A stretch of DNA of 6,211 bases from CAIYRG01 sp964494505 (GCA_964494505.1 CAZBRO010000058.1:1-6211); one strand, 5' to 3'; counted from the stretch's first letter, positions 1-4,859 are shown. Notes: generated by a model not told the origin, from the letters alone. Numbers and translations: made by a program.

Positions 1-84
1 GACGTATTGCTACGCCCGCTCGACTTGCATGTGTTAAGCCTGCCGCCAGCGTTCGTTCTGAGCCAGGATCAAACTCTCAAGTTG
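1..84 (-). rRNA. rrs: 16S ribosomal RNA, 5' end only (partial)
   Basis: Read on the minus strand, position 84 begins CAACTTGAGAGTTTGATCC, followed by TGGCTCAG, AACGCTGGCGGCAGG and CTTAACACATGCAAGTCGAG. These are the near-universal first bases of bacterial 16S rRNA, including the 27F primer site. The gene continues off the left edge, so only the first 84 nt are present. The first variable stretch, GGGCGTAGCAATACGTC, resembles Bradyrhizobium-like Hyphomicrobiales; this is from memory and is a hint only. The mature 5' end at 84 is set by comparison with known 16S starts. Confidence 0.97.
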
Positions 85-139
85 ATCCTAAGAACTCATA
101 GAACGCGTTGTTCGTCATTCATGACGAGGTCTAAACACC

Positions 140-155
140 CGGCTCTTGCGAGCCG
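140..155 (-). repeat. GCAA-capped hairpin in the rrn leader
   Basis: A perfect 6-bp stem, CGGCTC/GAGCCG, closes a GCAA tetraloop on the transcribed strand. It is the last obvious hairpin before 16S, about 55 nt upstream of its mature 5' end. A role in processing or in protecting the precursor is possible but not shown. Confidence 0.6.
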
Positions 156-199
156 AACATTCGACTTTCCATGTTTGACTGAAGAACGCGAGCCAATGA

Positions 200-246
200 G
201 CTCAATCTTATTTGCCCGATCTTGCGATCAGGCATGGCGATTGAGC
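200..246 (-). repeat. Nested stem-loop in the rrn leader
   Basis: Perfect 8-bp arms, GCTCAATC (200-207) and GATTGAGC (239-246), enclose a further hairpin. TGCC (213-216) pairs with GGCA (231-234), and GATC (218-221) pairs with GATC (226-229). On the transcribed strand the apical loop is GCAA, a stable GNRA tetraloop. It lies between boxA and 16S and is probably a leader structural domain. Confidence 0.65.
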
Positions 247-278
247 CGCCGCCCACGTTCCCCTTCCTCGAATCACAA

Positions 279-290
279 TGTCAAAGAGCC
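279..290 (-). promoter_or_regulatory. boxA antitermination element
   Basis: The minus strand reads GGCTCTTTGACATTGTG here, with GCTCTTTGACA matching the bacterial rrn boxA consensus (E. coli TGCTCTTTAACA). NusB and S10 (NusE) bind boxA RNA to make rRNA transcription resistant to Rho. It lies about 195 nt upstream of mature 16S and about 75 nt after the predicted start. The embedded TTGACA is not a -35 box, because no -10 follows at a useful distance. Confidence 0.8.
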
Positions 291-330
291 AATCTCAGGC
301 GCGAATTTTCATCTTGCCAGAGAAGCAACA

Positions 331-359
331 CCGCCTGCAAGGGCTGGCCTTGGGGGCGG
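331..359 (-). repeat. Stem-loop at the 5' end of the rrn transcript
   Basis: CCGCC (331-335) pairs with GGCGG (355-359), and CAAGG (338-342) pairs with CCTTG (348-352). A two-base internal mismatch separates the stems and the loop is 5 nt. It begins only a few bases after the predicted start, so it would be the first structure formed in the nascent leader. Function is not known from the sequence. Confidence 0.55.
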
Positions 360-370
360 CGTGGGCGGCG

Positions 371-399
371 TATATAGGCGGGCGTCCAAACTCTGTCAA
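371..399 (-). promoter_or_regulatory. rRNA operon promoter (sigma-70 type)
   Basis: On the minus strand a consensus -35 TTGACA (399-394) is separated by exactly 17 bp from a TATATA -10 (376-371). The bases after the -10 (CGCCGCC) form a GC-rich discriminator, typical of rRNA promoters controlled by ppGpp and initiating-nucleotide levels. Transcription should start near 362-364, giving a leader of about 280 nt before 16S. Upstream, a T-run on the plus strand (425-430) gives a short A-run on the transcribed side that could help as an UP-like element; that is inference. Confidence 0.88.
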
Positions 400-544
400 A
401 TGCGAAATCGTCTGAAATTCCGCTTTTTTGTGAATGACTTTCGCTTTGCCCAAGACCGCCCGAACAAAGGGCATGTGGACGGGGCCGGACCGCCCTTCAA
501 GATGGCGGCAGAAACTCGGGGAAATCTTCGGCCGGTTGGACGGC
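400..544. other. Spacer between the exported-protein gene and the rrn promoter
   Basis: This 145-bp stretch follows the stop of the 155-residue protein gene and precedes the rRNA -35 box; both are transcribed leftward. I see no gene here. Short imperfect inverted repeats occur, such as GCCC/GGGC around 458-472, but none is followed by a U-run, so no intrinsic terminator can be called. Read-through into the rrn operon cannot be excluded. Confidence 0.4.
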
Positions 545-1012
545 TCAGCCCCAAGGACGCGGGCTGACGGCGGGAGGAAGCTCCGGCGCGACAACAGCAC
601 CGGCATCGGCTTGGGTGGGTGGACAGCCCGAACCCGTGCCCGGCGACGCCGGCTGGGATGGAGGCGCGGTAAATTTGGACATCGATTGACCGGCTGCGGG
701 CTTAGGGCCGGCTGCCGGTGGCGACACCAGCGCACGGGCGGCCGGCCCGGGACAGCTGGTGCCATTGGGAACCACGGTCGCCGTTCCCAAATCATGCGTG
801 GGAGGGGATTGCCGCGACGGCTCGGATTGTTTGCGGTCGGGCATCGGCGCCGTGAAAACAATCGGCGCAGCGTCCGGCGCCTCTGCGTGGGCGGGCTGCA
901 CCGATGCTGCGGTTGCGAACAACACCGGCCCCGCTTCCGATCCGTACATCGCAGCCGCGCACATCGCGCCGGTCAGCGCCAGGAACAGCAGTCTATGGGA
1001 GGTATCCTGCAT
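545..1012 (-). CDS. Exported Pro/Ala-rich hypothetical protein, 155 aa
   Basis: I do not recognise a family. The start is supported by a GGAG Shine-Dalgarno six bases upstream of ATG. Residues 7-23 form a hydrophobic stretch after a short basic start, and an Ala-His-Ala motif at 41-43 is a plausible signal peptidase I site, so export to the periplasm is likely. An AxA-like site near residue 27 is an alternative. The mature part (44-155) is low-complexity, rich in Pro, Ala, Ser and Gly, with few charged residues, and has two Cys in Ser/Gly-Cys-Pro contexts. It looks largely disordered, like a cell-envelope linker. No lipobox precedes Cys18, so a lipoprotein is unlikely. It lies 65 bp downstream of the PRC-barrel gene on the same strand and may share its transcript, subject to an intervening hairpin. 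Long frames on the opposite strand lack such start signals. Confidence 0.6.
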   Translation of the reverse strand: MQDTSHRLLFLALTGAMCAAAMYGSEAGPVLFATAASVQPAHAEAPDAAPIVFTAPMPDRKQSEPSRQSPPTHDLGTATVVPNGTSCPGPAARALVSPPAAGPKPAAGQSMSKFTAPPSQPASPGTGSGCPPTQADAGAVVAPELPPAVSPRPWG

Positions 1013-1030
1013 CTTCGTCTCCGGGCTGAA

Positions 1031-1059
1031 ATGGAGAGGACGAAATCCGCCCTCTCCAT
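1031..1059 (-). terminator. Intergenic hairpin between PRC-barrel gene and exported-protein gene
   Basis: A perfect 9-bp inverted repeat, ATGGAGAGG (1031-1039) and CCTCTCCAT (1051-1059), with an 11-nt loop, lies between the stop at 1078 and the next gene's Shine-Dalgarno. Only a weak TTT follows on the transcribed strand. It could be a leaky terminator or attenuator, or a transcript-stabilising 3' hairpin. Confidence 0.4.
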
Positions 1060-1077
1060 CCCGCTTGCCATCGCCGG

Positions 1078-1740
1078 TCAGAACCGCGACGGCATCCTGT
1101 TCAGTTCGTCGTAGCTCAAGTCGGCAACCACCGTGTCGTGATCCGGATCGAGCTGGAGGTGCCGGTCGTCGAGCACAATGGTGCGGTTATTGTGCAGCGA
1201 GATCACCGCTTCCTCACGGCCGGCATCCTGGAACGTCAGATGCTCGAAACGGCCCACCATGTTGCCGATGCGATCCCGCACCGGCAGGCCCGCAGCTTCG
1301 CGATCCGGATTCCGGAGATCACGGAATTCGACCAACGGGCTTGCGTGCTCGATGATGATTTCATGCTGGGGCGGTTCGAGGGCCTGGGAATTGTACTGGC
1401 TGAGCTGGTCCTCGAATGCGCGGTTCTGGGCGTCGTAGTCGCTTCTCTTTTGCTGATAGTCCTTGAGCTCGGCCTGATAATCGGCGCGGGCCTGCGCGTT
1501 GGACTGAGCCACTTGCGCGTTGTAGACCGCGATTGCGGGCGGGACGCCCGTGGTAATCGTCTCCGTCGAGGCGATGACGGTGGAAGGTTGGTTTGCCTGT
1601 TGTGCATTCAGGGCTTCGGTCTGAGCCTGCTCGGTGGGCGCCGGGTAACGCGGGAGAGATTGCGCATAGGAGAAGGAAGCAAGCGCTGCCGCGATGGCAA
1701 AGCCTGCGGCGCTGCCCAGGACAAGGTTTCGTTTTGTCAT
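1078..1740 (-). CDS. Exported coiled-coil and PRC-barrel-like protein, 220 aa
   Basis: The open frame extends further upstream, but ATG at 1740 is chosen. AAGGAG lies eight bases before it, and a classical signal peptide follows at once: MTKRN, a hydrophobic core at about 6-22, and cleavage probably after Ser-Tyr-Ala at 24-26. Residues 27-70 are a Gln/Thr/Pro-rich linker. Residues 71-120 are a Gln/Ala/Tyr-rich helical stretch likely to form a coiled coil. Residues about 136-215 resemble a PRC-barrel: LPVRDRIGNMVGR, a repeated Asn-Arg/valine strand pattern, and the ADLSYDELNRMP ending often seen in alphaproteobacterial PRC-barrel-like exported proteins. PRC-barrels are small beta-barrel interaction domains. 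No enzyme motif is visible, so a periplasmic structural or stress role is inferred. An EcfG-type promoter lies 53 bp upstream of the ATG. The domain call is from pattern memory. Confidence 0.85.
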   Translation of the reverse strand: MTKRNLVLGSAAGFAIAAALASFSYAQSLPRYPAPTEQAQTEALNAQQANQPSTVIASTETITTGVPPAIAVYNAQVAQSNAQARADYQAELKDYQQKRSDYDAQNRAFEDQLSQYNSQALEPPQHEIIIEHASPLVEFRDLRNPDREAAGLPVRDRIGNMVGRFEHLTFQDAGREEAVISLHNNRTIVLDDRHLQLDPDHDTVVADLSYDELNRMPSRF

Positions 1741-1792
1741 CGTTTTATCTCCTTGATCGCGGCGAGAGAGGTTCGCCATATCCACCCACGGA

Positions 1793-1817
1793 AACGTGCC
1801 GCAGAAATCGGCGTTCC
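1793..1817 (-). promoter_or_regulatory. EcfG-type general stress promoter for the PRC-barrel gene
   Basis: On the minus strand GGAAC (1817-1813) is followed after exactly 16 bp by CGTT (1796-1793), with flanks GGGAACG and CGTTTC. This matches the known alphaproteobacterial EcfG/SigT/RpoE4 consensus GGAAC-N16/17-CGTT without a mismatch. A start near 1786 gives a 5' UTR of about 45 nt carrying the AAGGAG of the gene at 1740. It lies in the gap after the stop of the 88-residue gene, as expected for a dedicated promoter. Confidence 0.7.
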
Positions 1818-1856
1818 CGCACAATCGGCCAAAGCCGCCTTCGTTTGTCGAAAGCT

Positions 1857-2123
1857 TTACTCGCGGCGGGAAGATTGGAGACTGAAGCCGGTGCCTGGCG
1901 CTTCGGAAGCCGTATCGGGCCTTCGCTGCGCGCCGGGCGCGGGTGCGGCGAGGGAAATCCGAGCCTGTTCCGCGGCGGGCGCGTTCGCGGGCACCGCGCC
2001 ATTCATGGGCTCGCCCGACTGCCAGATCAGGAATATCCCTGCGACCACGGCCACCGCCAACGTCATGGCGGCAATAAGCACCGTGGCGCCGATGCCGGCA
2101 TGAGGGGGCAAATTCCGTTCCAT
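1857..2123 (-). CDS. Single-pass membrane protein, 88 aa, hypothetical
   Basis: No family is recognised. ATG at 2123 is preceded by AAGGAG with six-base spacing, strong support for a real start. Residues 11-34 (from GIGATVLIAAM to AGIFLIW) form one hydrophobic transmembrane helix, or possibly an uncleaved signal anchor, after a short N-terminus. Residues 35-88 are an Ala/Pro/Ser-rich soluble tail, probably disordered, ending in Arg-Arg-Glu. The tail would be periplasmic if the N-terminus stays inside. The gene is 140 bp downstream of the cupin gene and 116 bp upstream of the PRC-barrel gene, all leftward. No clear promoter was found in front of it, so it may be read from the CBS-cupin transcript. 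Confidence 0.65.
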   Translation of the reverse strand: MERNLPPHAGIGATVLIAAMTLAVAVVAGIFLIWQSGEPMNGAVPANAPAAEQARISLAAPAPGAQRRPDTASEAPGTGFSLQSSRRE

Positions 2124-2235
2124 GGCGCTCTCCTTCTCGTGAAAACGACGCCGGGAACGTATTGGTTGCGAAGGTGAGCCTTTGCGCTCCGTACAAGGAT
2201 GAAAAGCGCCGGCAGCAGGCCCTTGCGCCGCCGCA

Positions 2236-2271
2236 ACCGGTAATAATCCTTATACGGAGTAATTTACCGGT
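2236..2271 (-). repeat. Inverted repeat across the cupin stop codon
   Basis: ACCGGTAA (2236-2243) and TTACCGGT (2264-2271) are perfect 8-bp arms with a 20-nt AT-rich spacer. The right arm contains the TAA stop of the cupin gene. On the minus strand no U-run follows, so it is not a standard terminator. It could be a cruciform, a protein-binding site or a 3' stabilising hairpin. Confidence 0.4.
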
Positions 2272-2758
2272 CGTCCGGGCCGCGACGCTTCAGGTTCTCG
2301 TAGGGCGTGCCGTCGCGACGGGTGTACATCGCGGGCTTCGCTCCCGCCGGCGCAACCATGTCGATATCGGAATAAAAAGCCGCATCGCCGGCAAGCCGCG
2401 TGCCGATTTCCAGCACCAGCGCATCGGCGGCCGAATTGTTCTTCAGGCAATGCCCGTTTTCTTCCCCCGCCTTGAAGCCCGCCGCATCGCCCGCGCGCAA
2501 AATCTCCTCGCCTTCATTGGTCGCGAGCGTCACCTCGCCCGAAAGCACGTAGATGAATTCGTCCCCGCCCGTGTGCCAATGGCGCTGGCTCGACCAGACG
2601 CCGGGCGGCAGCTTGAGCAGGTTCACCCCGTATTGCGTGAGCCCGGCGGCGTCGCCGAGCTTCCTGCGCTCCCGCGACCGGCAGGGCGCATCGTAGGGCG
2701 GCGGATAGAAGGTGCCCGTGATTGCCTCTATCGTCGCGCTGTCGATGCGCTTTGGCAT
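2264..2758 (-). CDS. Cupin domain protein, 164 aa
   Basis: The open frame could be extended upstream into the CBS gene, but ATG at 2758 has AAGGGGG just before it and the protein then begins MPKRIDSATI. Cupin motif 1 spans about residues 60-74, with His60, His62, Glu67 and Gly74 (HWHTGGDEFIYVLSG). Motif 2 spans about 90-107, with Gly90, Asp91, His103 and Asn107. Together these give the 3-His/1-Glu metal site of single-domain cupins (His60, His62, Glu67, His103), and the inter-motif spacing is short. The C-terminal segment, with DIDM and an Arg-Arg-Asp-Gly-Thr-Pro-Tyr stretch, recurs in uncharacterised bacterial cupins. Cupins include isomerases, dioxygenases and sugar-binding proteins; the substrate cannot be read here. 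No signal peptide is present, so it is cytoplasmic. It starts 23 bp after the CBS gene and is very likely co-transcribed with it. Confidence 0.92.
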   Translation of the reverse strand: MPKRIDSATIEAITGTFYPPPYDAPCRSRERRKLGDAAGLTQYGVNLLKLPPGVWSSQRHWHTGGDEFIYVLSGEVTLATNEGEEILRAGDAAGFKAGEENGHCLKNNSAADALVLEIGTRLAGDAAFYSDIDMVAPAGAKPAMYTRRDGTPYENLKRRGPDDR

Positions 2759-2781
2759 GGCGCCCCCTTCGAAAAGCCGAA

Positions 2782-3213
2782 TCACCCCGCCGCAATATAT
2801 TCCTTGAGCGCCTCGGCTTCGCGCACGGTCTCCGCAATCCGCGTCTTGACCACGTCGCCGATGGAGACGATGCCCACCACCTCGCCCTTTTCCAGCACCG
2901 GCATGTGGCGAAACCGGCACCGCGTCATGGTTTCCATGATCTCGGCGATGGTGTCGGTTTCCGCGCAGGTGGCGACTTCCCGGGTCATGCGGTCCGCCAC
3001 GGTGAGCGCCAAAGCCGCGATACCCGCTTCCGCGATAGCGCGCACGATGTCGCGCTCGGAGACGATCCCGGCGAGAGCGCCGCGTCCGTCCCGCACGATA
3101 AGCGCGCCGATGCGATTCCTGGTGAGGACGCGAGCAGCCTCAGCCAACGTGGCCTCGGGTCCAATGGCGAGCACGTCCCGCCCCTTTTCGCGCAAGATGT
3201 GAGACACAAGCAT
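2782..3213 (-). CDS. Two-CBS-domain regulatory protein, 143 aa
   Basis: ATG at 3213 follows a perfect AGGAGG with seven-base spacing; longer upstream starts in this frame lack such a site. The protein is a tandem CBS pair (Bateman module) and nothing else. CBS1 covers about residues 7-65, with NRIGALIVRDG and GIVSERDIVRAI. CBS2 covers about 74-130, with MTREVATCAETD, FRHMPVLEKG and GIVSIGDVVK. The two Gly-Ile-Val-Ser-x-x-Asp-like repeats are the typical CBS signature. Such modules bind adenine nucleotides (AMP, ATP, SAM) and act as energy or redox sensors; stand-alone forms are common in alphaproteobacteria and often stress-linked. The ligand and partner cannot be read from the sequence. It is cytoplasmic and first in an operon with the cupin gene. 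Confidence 0.93.
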   Translation of the reverse strand: MLVSHILREKGRDVLAIGPEATLAEAARVLTRNRIGALIVRDGRGALAGIVSERDIVRAIAEAGIAALALTVADRMTREVATCAETDTIAEIMETMTRCRFRHMPVLEKGEVVGIVSIGDVVKTRIAETVREAEALKEYIAAG

Positions 3214-3300
3214 GGTCGTTCCTCCTAAGCGGGAGGGACCCCATCCCCGGGCCGGCCGCCACTGGCAAGAACGCACGGGCCGGGTTTCCGGATACGTCGT

Positions 3301-3338
3301 CTTGGCCGCAGCAGGCCAAGGGGCGGCGGACCGCCCCT
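3301..3338 (-). repeat. Two adjoining hairpins upstream of the CBS gene
   Basis: CTTGGCC (3301-3307) pairs with GGCCAAG (3314-3320) around a 6-nt loop. AGGGGCGG (3319-3326) pairs with CCGCCCCT (3331-3338) around a 4-nt loop. Both stems are perfect and they share two bases, so they compete at the join. If the operon starts upstream of 3338 they lie in its 5' UTR, about 90-125 nt before the ATG. No poly-U follows in either direction. Confidence 0.5.
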
Positions 3339-3427
3339 GAACTCTCATCCTGCGCTTACCGGCGGGAGGGGACAAGATGCGGCCGGAATGGCAGCGCCGA
3401 GAACGATTATCAAAACGCGCTCGATAC

Positions 3428-3452
3428 AACCTCTTGTGCGATTTTTGGTTCC
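3428..3452 (-). promoter_or_regulatory. Possible weak EcfG-type promoter for the CBS-cupin operon
   Basis: On the minus strand GGAAC (3452-3448, within GGGAACC) is followed after 16 bp by GGTT (3431-3428), one mismatch from the EcfG -10 CGTT. It would start transcription near 3421, leaving a long UTR of about 207 nt that contains the two hairpins at 3301-3338. The mismatch and the distance make this tentative. Confidence 0.3.
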
Positions 3453-3585
3453 CAGGCGTAGGTTTGGCTTTGAAAAGCCGCATTCTTCGTTAAAACAGAG
3501 CGATGCGCGTCGGTGCTTCGCGAGCCGCGTGAGCGTCCGGAAGGGTTCCGGAAGCGGCTTTTTCGCGGGCCAGGGAGAGTTTCGA

Positions 3586-3714
3586 GTGGGCAAAGGGTTT
3601 TCCGTCAAAGGGCCGGCCTTGTTCGGTATGGCCGCGGTCTTGGTTGCCGCCATGTGGATTTACCTGCTCTTTTTTGTGATTCCGCCGATCTTCAACGGAA
3701 CGCCTCCCTCCTGA
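3586..3714 (+). CDS. Small single-pass membrane protein, 42 aa
   Basis: This short frame is not recognised by name. GTG at 3586 has GGGAG about eight bases upstream. The product starts VGKGFSVKGPALFG and then has one strongly hydrophobic helix at about residues 14-32 (Ala/Val/Leu then Trp-Ile-Tyr-Leu-Leu-Phe-Phe-Val), ending in a short Pro/Asn/Gly-rich tail. The basic Lys residues before the helix favour N-in topology under the positive-inside rule. An internal ATG at 3628 would give 28 residues and a truncated helix, so GTG is preferred. The frame is open well upstream, but that part is basic and low quality. The gene is convergent with the nuclease gene. Confidence 0.5.
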   Translation: MGKGFSVKGPALFGMAAVLVAAMWIYLLFFVIPPIFNGTPPS

Positions 3715-3747
3715 CGCCGGCGAACATTCGCCAGAAGCGGTAACAGG

Positions 3748-3785
3748 ACGGACGCCATTGTTTTTGGCGCCAATACTGCGTCCGT
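3748..3785. terminator. Inverted repeat between convergent genes
   Basis: ACGGACGC (3748-3755) and GCGTCCGT (3778-3785) are perfect 8-bp arms around a 22-nt spacer. The spacer itself contains the palindrome TTGGCGCCAA (3764-3773). It lies between the stops at 3714 (plus) and 3797 (minus), the usual place for a bidirectional terminator, but no U-run follows on either strand. It is a candidate only. Confidence 0.4.
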
Positions 3786-3796
3786 GACCTGCCGGG

Positions 3797-4603
3797 TTAC
3801 TTCAGAGCGGTGTTGAGGACCATCGCGAGCCTTACACCCGCTCTTTCCAATTGAATCGCCGCGATCTGGCTGTCGTCCTTCACGTAATCCGGCGGAAGCG
3901 TGAAGGCGTTGCTGTCGCGGCCCATGATGGCTTTTTTGTAAGCCTCCTTGAGTGCGATCTGAAAGGATTCATTGGCCCAATCGGCCGGCGTGCCGCGCTC
4001 CCATTGCCGCCGCTCGTTTGGAGTGATGGCGTGTTCCAGCCTGGCCGTGATCTCCTTGGGGCTTCGGCCGAGCGGCTGAACCAGATATCCGTCCCAGACC
4101 GCGTGAAGGTTGACCTTGCGGTCGCGGATCAGGACCAGGGTTTTGCTGCCGTCGGAGTCATGATTGTTCGCGGTGTGCAGAGGCTGATGAATGTCGCCGA
4201 CCAGGTGGATCAGGAACAGCAGCGCCTCCGCTCGGACGGGTTTTGACGAGCTGCGGTCAGCGAGGATCCGGGCGCGTTCCTCGATTTGGGCAACCAGGCA
4301 ATCGTCGTGCCGGCAGTCCCTGCGCGCGTCATAGCCGCTGCTGCTCGTGGGGATTTCGACGAAGTGCCACCGTGCGGTCTCAGGCCGCTTGGAGCGGATT
4401 TCATCGGCCCAACTGGAGGCGTCCGTCATCGCGGTGTAGGCATCGCCGCCCAGAAGGTCTTCGACTTGGCTTTTCGCAGCCGGCGTGAGGCTGCCGGCCG
4501 CAATCCCGGCGATAACGCGATGGCCCACCCCGTCCCAGGCGCGTGCCGGAAACGCGTGGAGGGTCAGGCCCGCCAGAACTGCACAGATCAGGGAACGCTT
4601 CAT
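3797..4603 (-). CDS. Exported S1/P1-family zinc nuclease, 268 aa
   Basis: The family is clear. Residues 1-22 form a signal peptide ending Ala-Arg-Ala, so the mature protein starts at Trp23, whose N-terminal amine binds zinc in this family. The other ligands of P1 nuclease are all visible: His28, Asp67 (SSWADE), His80 (WHF), His133 and Asp137 and His143 (FLIHLVGDIHQPLH), and His167 and Asp171 (NLHAVWD). The spacings match P1, with Asp67 being mature position 45. Cys97 and Cys102 match the close disulfide pair of P1. The enzymes cleave single-stranded DNA and RNA using three zinc ions and also remove 3'-phosphates. Length is typical for bacterial members. A periplasmic or secreted role in nucleic-acid and phosphate scavenging is inferred. 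The purine-rich GAAGGAT just before ATG is a close-spaced ribosome site. No promoter was identified, and no phosphate-regulation box was recognised. Confidence 0.95.
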   Translation of the reverse strand: MKRSLICAVLAGLTLHAFPARAWDGVGHRVIAGIAAGSLTPAAKSQVEDLLGGDAYTAMTDASSWADEIRSKRPETARWHFVEIPTSSSGYDARRDCRHDDCLVAQIEERARILADRSSSKPVRAEALLFLIHLVGDIHQPLHTANNHDSDGSKTLVLIRDRKVNLHAVWDGYLVQPLGRSPKEITARLEHAITPNERRQWERGTPADWANESFQIALKEAYKKAIMGRDSNAFTLPPDYVKDDSQIAAIQLERAGVRLAMVLNTALK

Positions 4604-4859
4604 ATCCTTCGAGCTCGAGCCCGCCTGCCAATACCGGCAACATACCGCCGACCCTGCCTCAGGACGAGTTAACCCCCTGACATTCGCGCCTGGGCCTCAT
4701 CTTGACGGTCCATGGCCACTTGTTCGACAACACCGAGGCTGGCGGCTGCCGTCGAAGCGGCGTTGAGGCGCCGACACGAAGGAGGCCGGTGGCAATCGGG
4801 TGCCAATTTTCAGTTTGTTCCACGCGCGTTAGTCATTAAGTAGTTCAATTCCTTTGTGC
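4604..4859. other. Divergent intergenic region before tRNA-Ser
   Basis: This stretch lies between the leftward nuclease gene and the rightward tRNA gene, so it should hold promoters for both; I could not pick convincing -35/-10 pairs for either. The 3' tail of the recombinase frame, which runs antisense through the tRNA, ends at 4845-4847. A 5-bp hairpin, TGGCA/TGCCA near 4790-4806, is followed by ATTTTCAGTTT and is too weak to call a terminator. Confidence 0.4.

Larger units (their letters stand above)
85..363 (-). other. rRNA operon leader (5' external transcribed spacer)
   Basis: This stretch lies between the predicted rRNA transcription start (about 362-364) and the mature 16S 5' end at 84. 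It carries no plausible gene on either strand. It holds, in transcript order, a hairpin right after the start (331-359), a boxA element (279-290), a nested stem-loop (200-246) and a second hairpin (140-155). Two of these hairpins are capped by GCAA loops on the transcribed strand. A leader of about 280 nt with boxA fits alphaproteobacterial rrn operons, where it supports antitermination and RNase III processing. Confidence 0.8.
3214..3585. other. Divergent intergenic region, no gene seen
   Basis: This 372-bp stretch separates the leftward CBS gene from the rightward 42-residue ORF. Open frames cross it on both strands, but none has a Shine-Dalgarno site or a protein-like composition. It holds the AGGAGG of the CBS gene (about 3221-3226), two adjoining hairpins (3301-3338) and a weak EcfG-like site (3428-3452). 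The AT-richer part at 3405-3500 is the likeliest promoter zone for both directions. I found no convincing sigma-70 promoter. Confidence 0.5.

Noticed and set aside
279..284. TTGACA inside boxA as the -35 of a second rRNA promoter
   Set aside because: No TA-rich -10 follows at 16-18 bp; the motif is part of the boxA sequence.
7..567. 186-residue open frame on the plus strand across the rRNA leader
   Set aside because: It overlaps the 16S 5' end, boxA and the rRNA promoter in antisense and has no protein-like features.
434..1114. 226-residue Arg/Gly-rich open frame on the plus strand
   Set aside because: The minus-strand frame has a Shine-Dalgarno and a signal peptide; this one is extremely Arg-rich, typical of GC-rich antisense frames.
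1138..2103. 321-residue open frame on the plus strand
   Set aside because: It spans antisense of two genes and their promoter gap, has no start signal, and has biased composition.
2162..3202. 346-residue open frame on the plus strand opposite the cupin and CBS genes
   Set aside because: The opposite frames have recognisable cupin and CBS motifs and strong ribosome sites; this frame is Arg/Ala-rich with no domain and is an antisense artefact of high GC.
2782..3483. Longer CBS protein of 233 residues starting at 3483
   Set aside because: The extra 90 residues are basic and low quality, and the AGGAGG site supports ATG at 3213.
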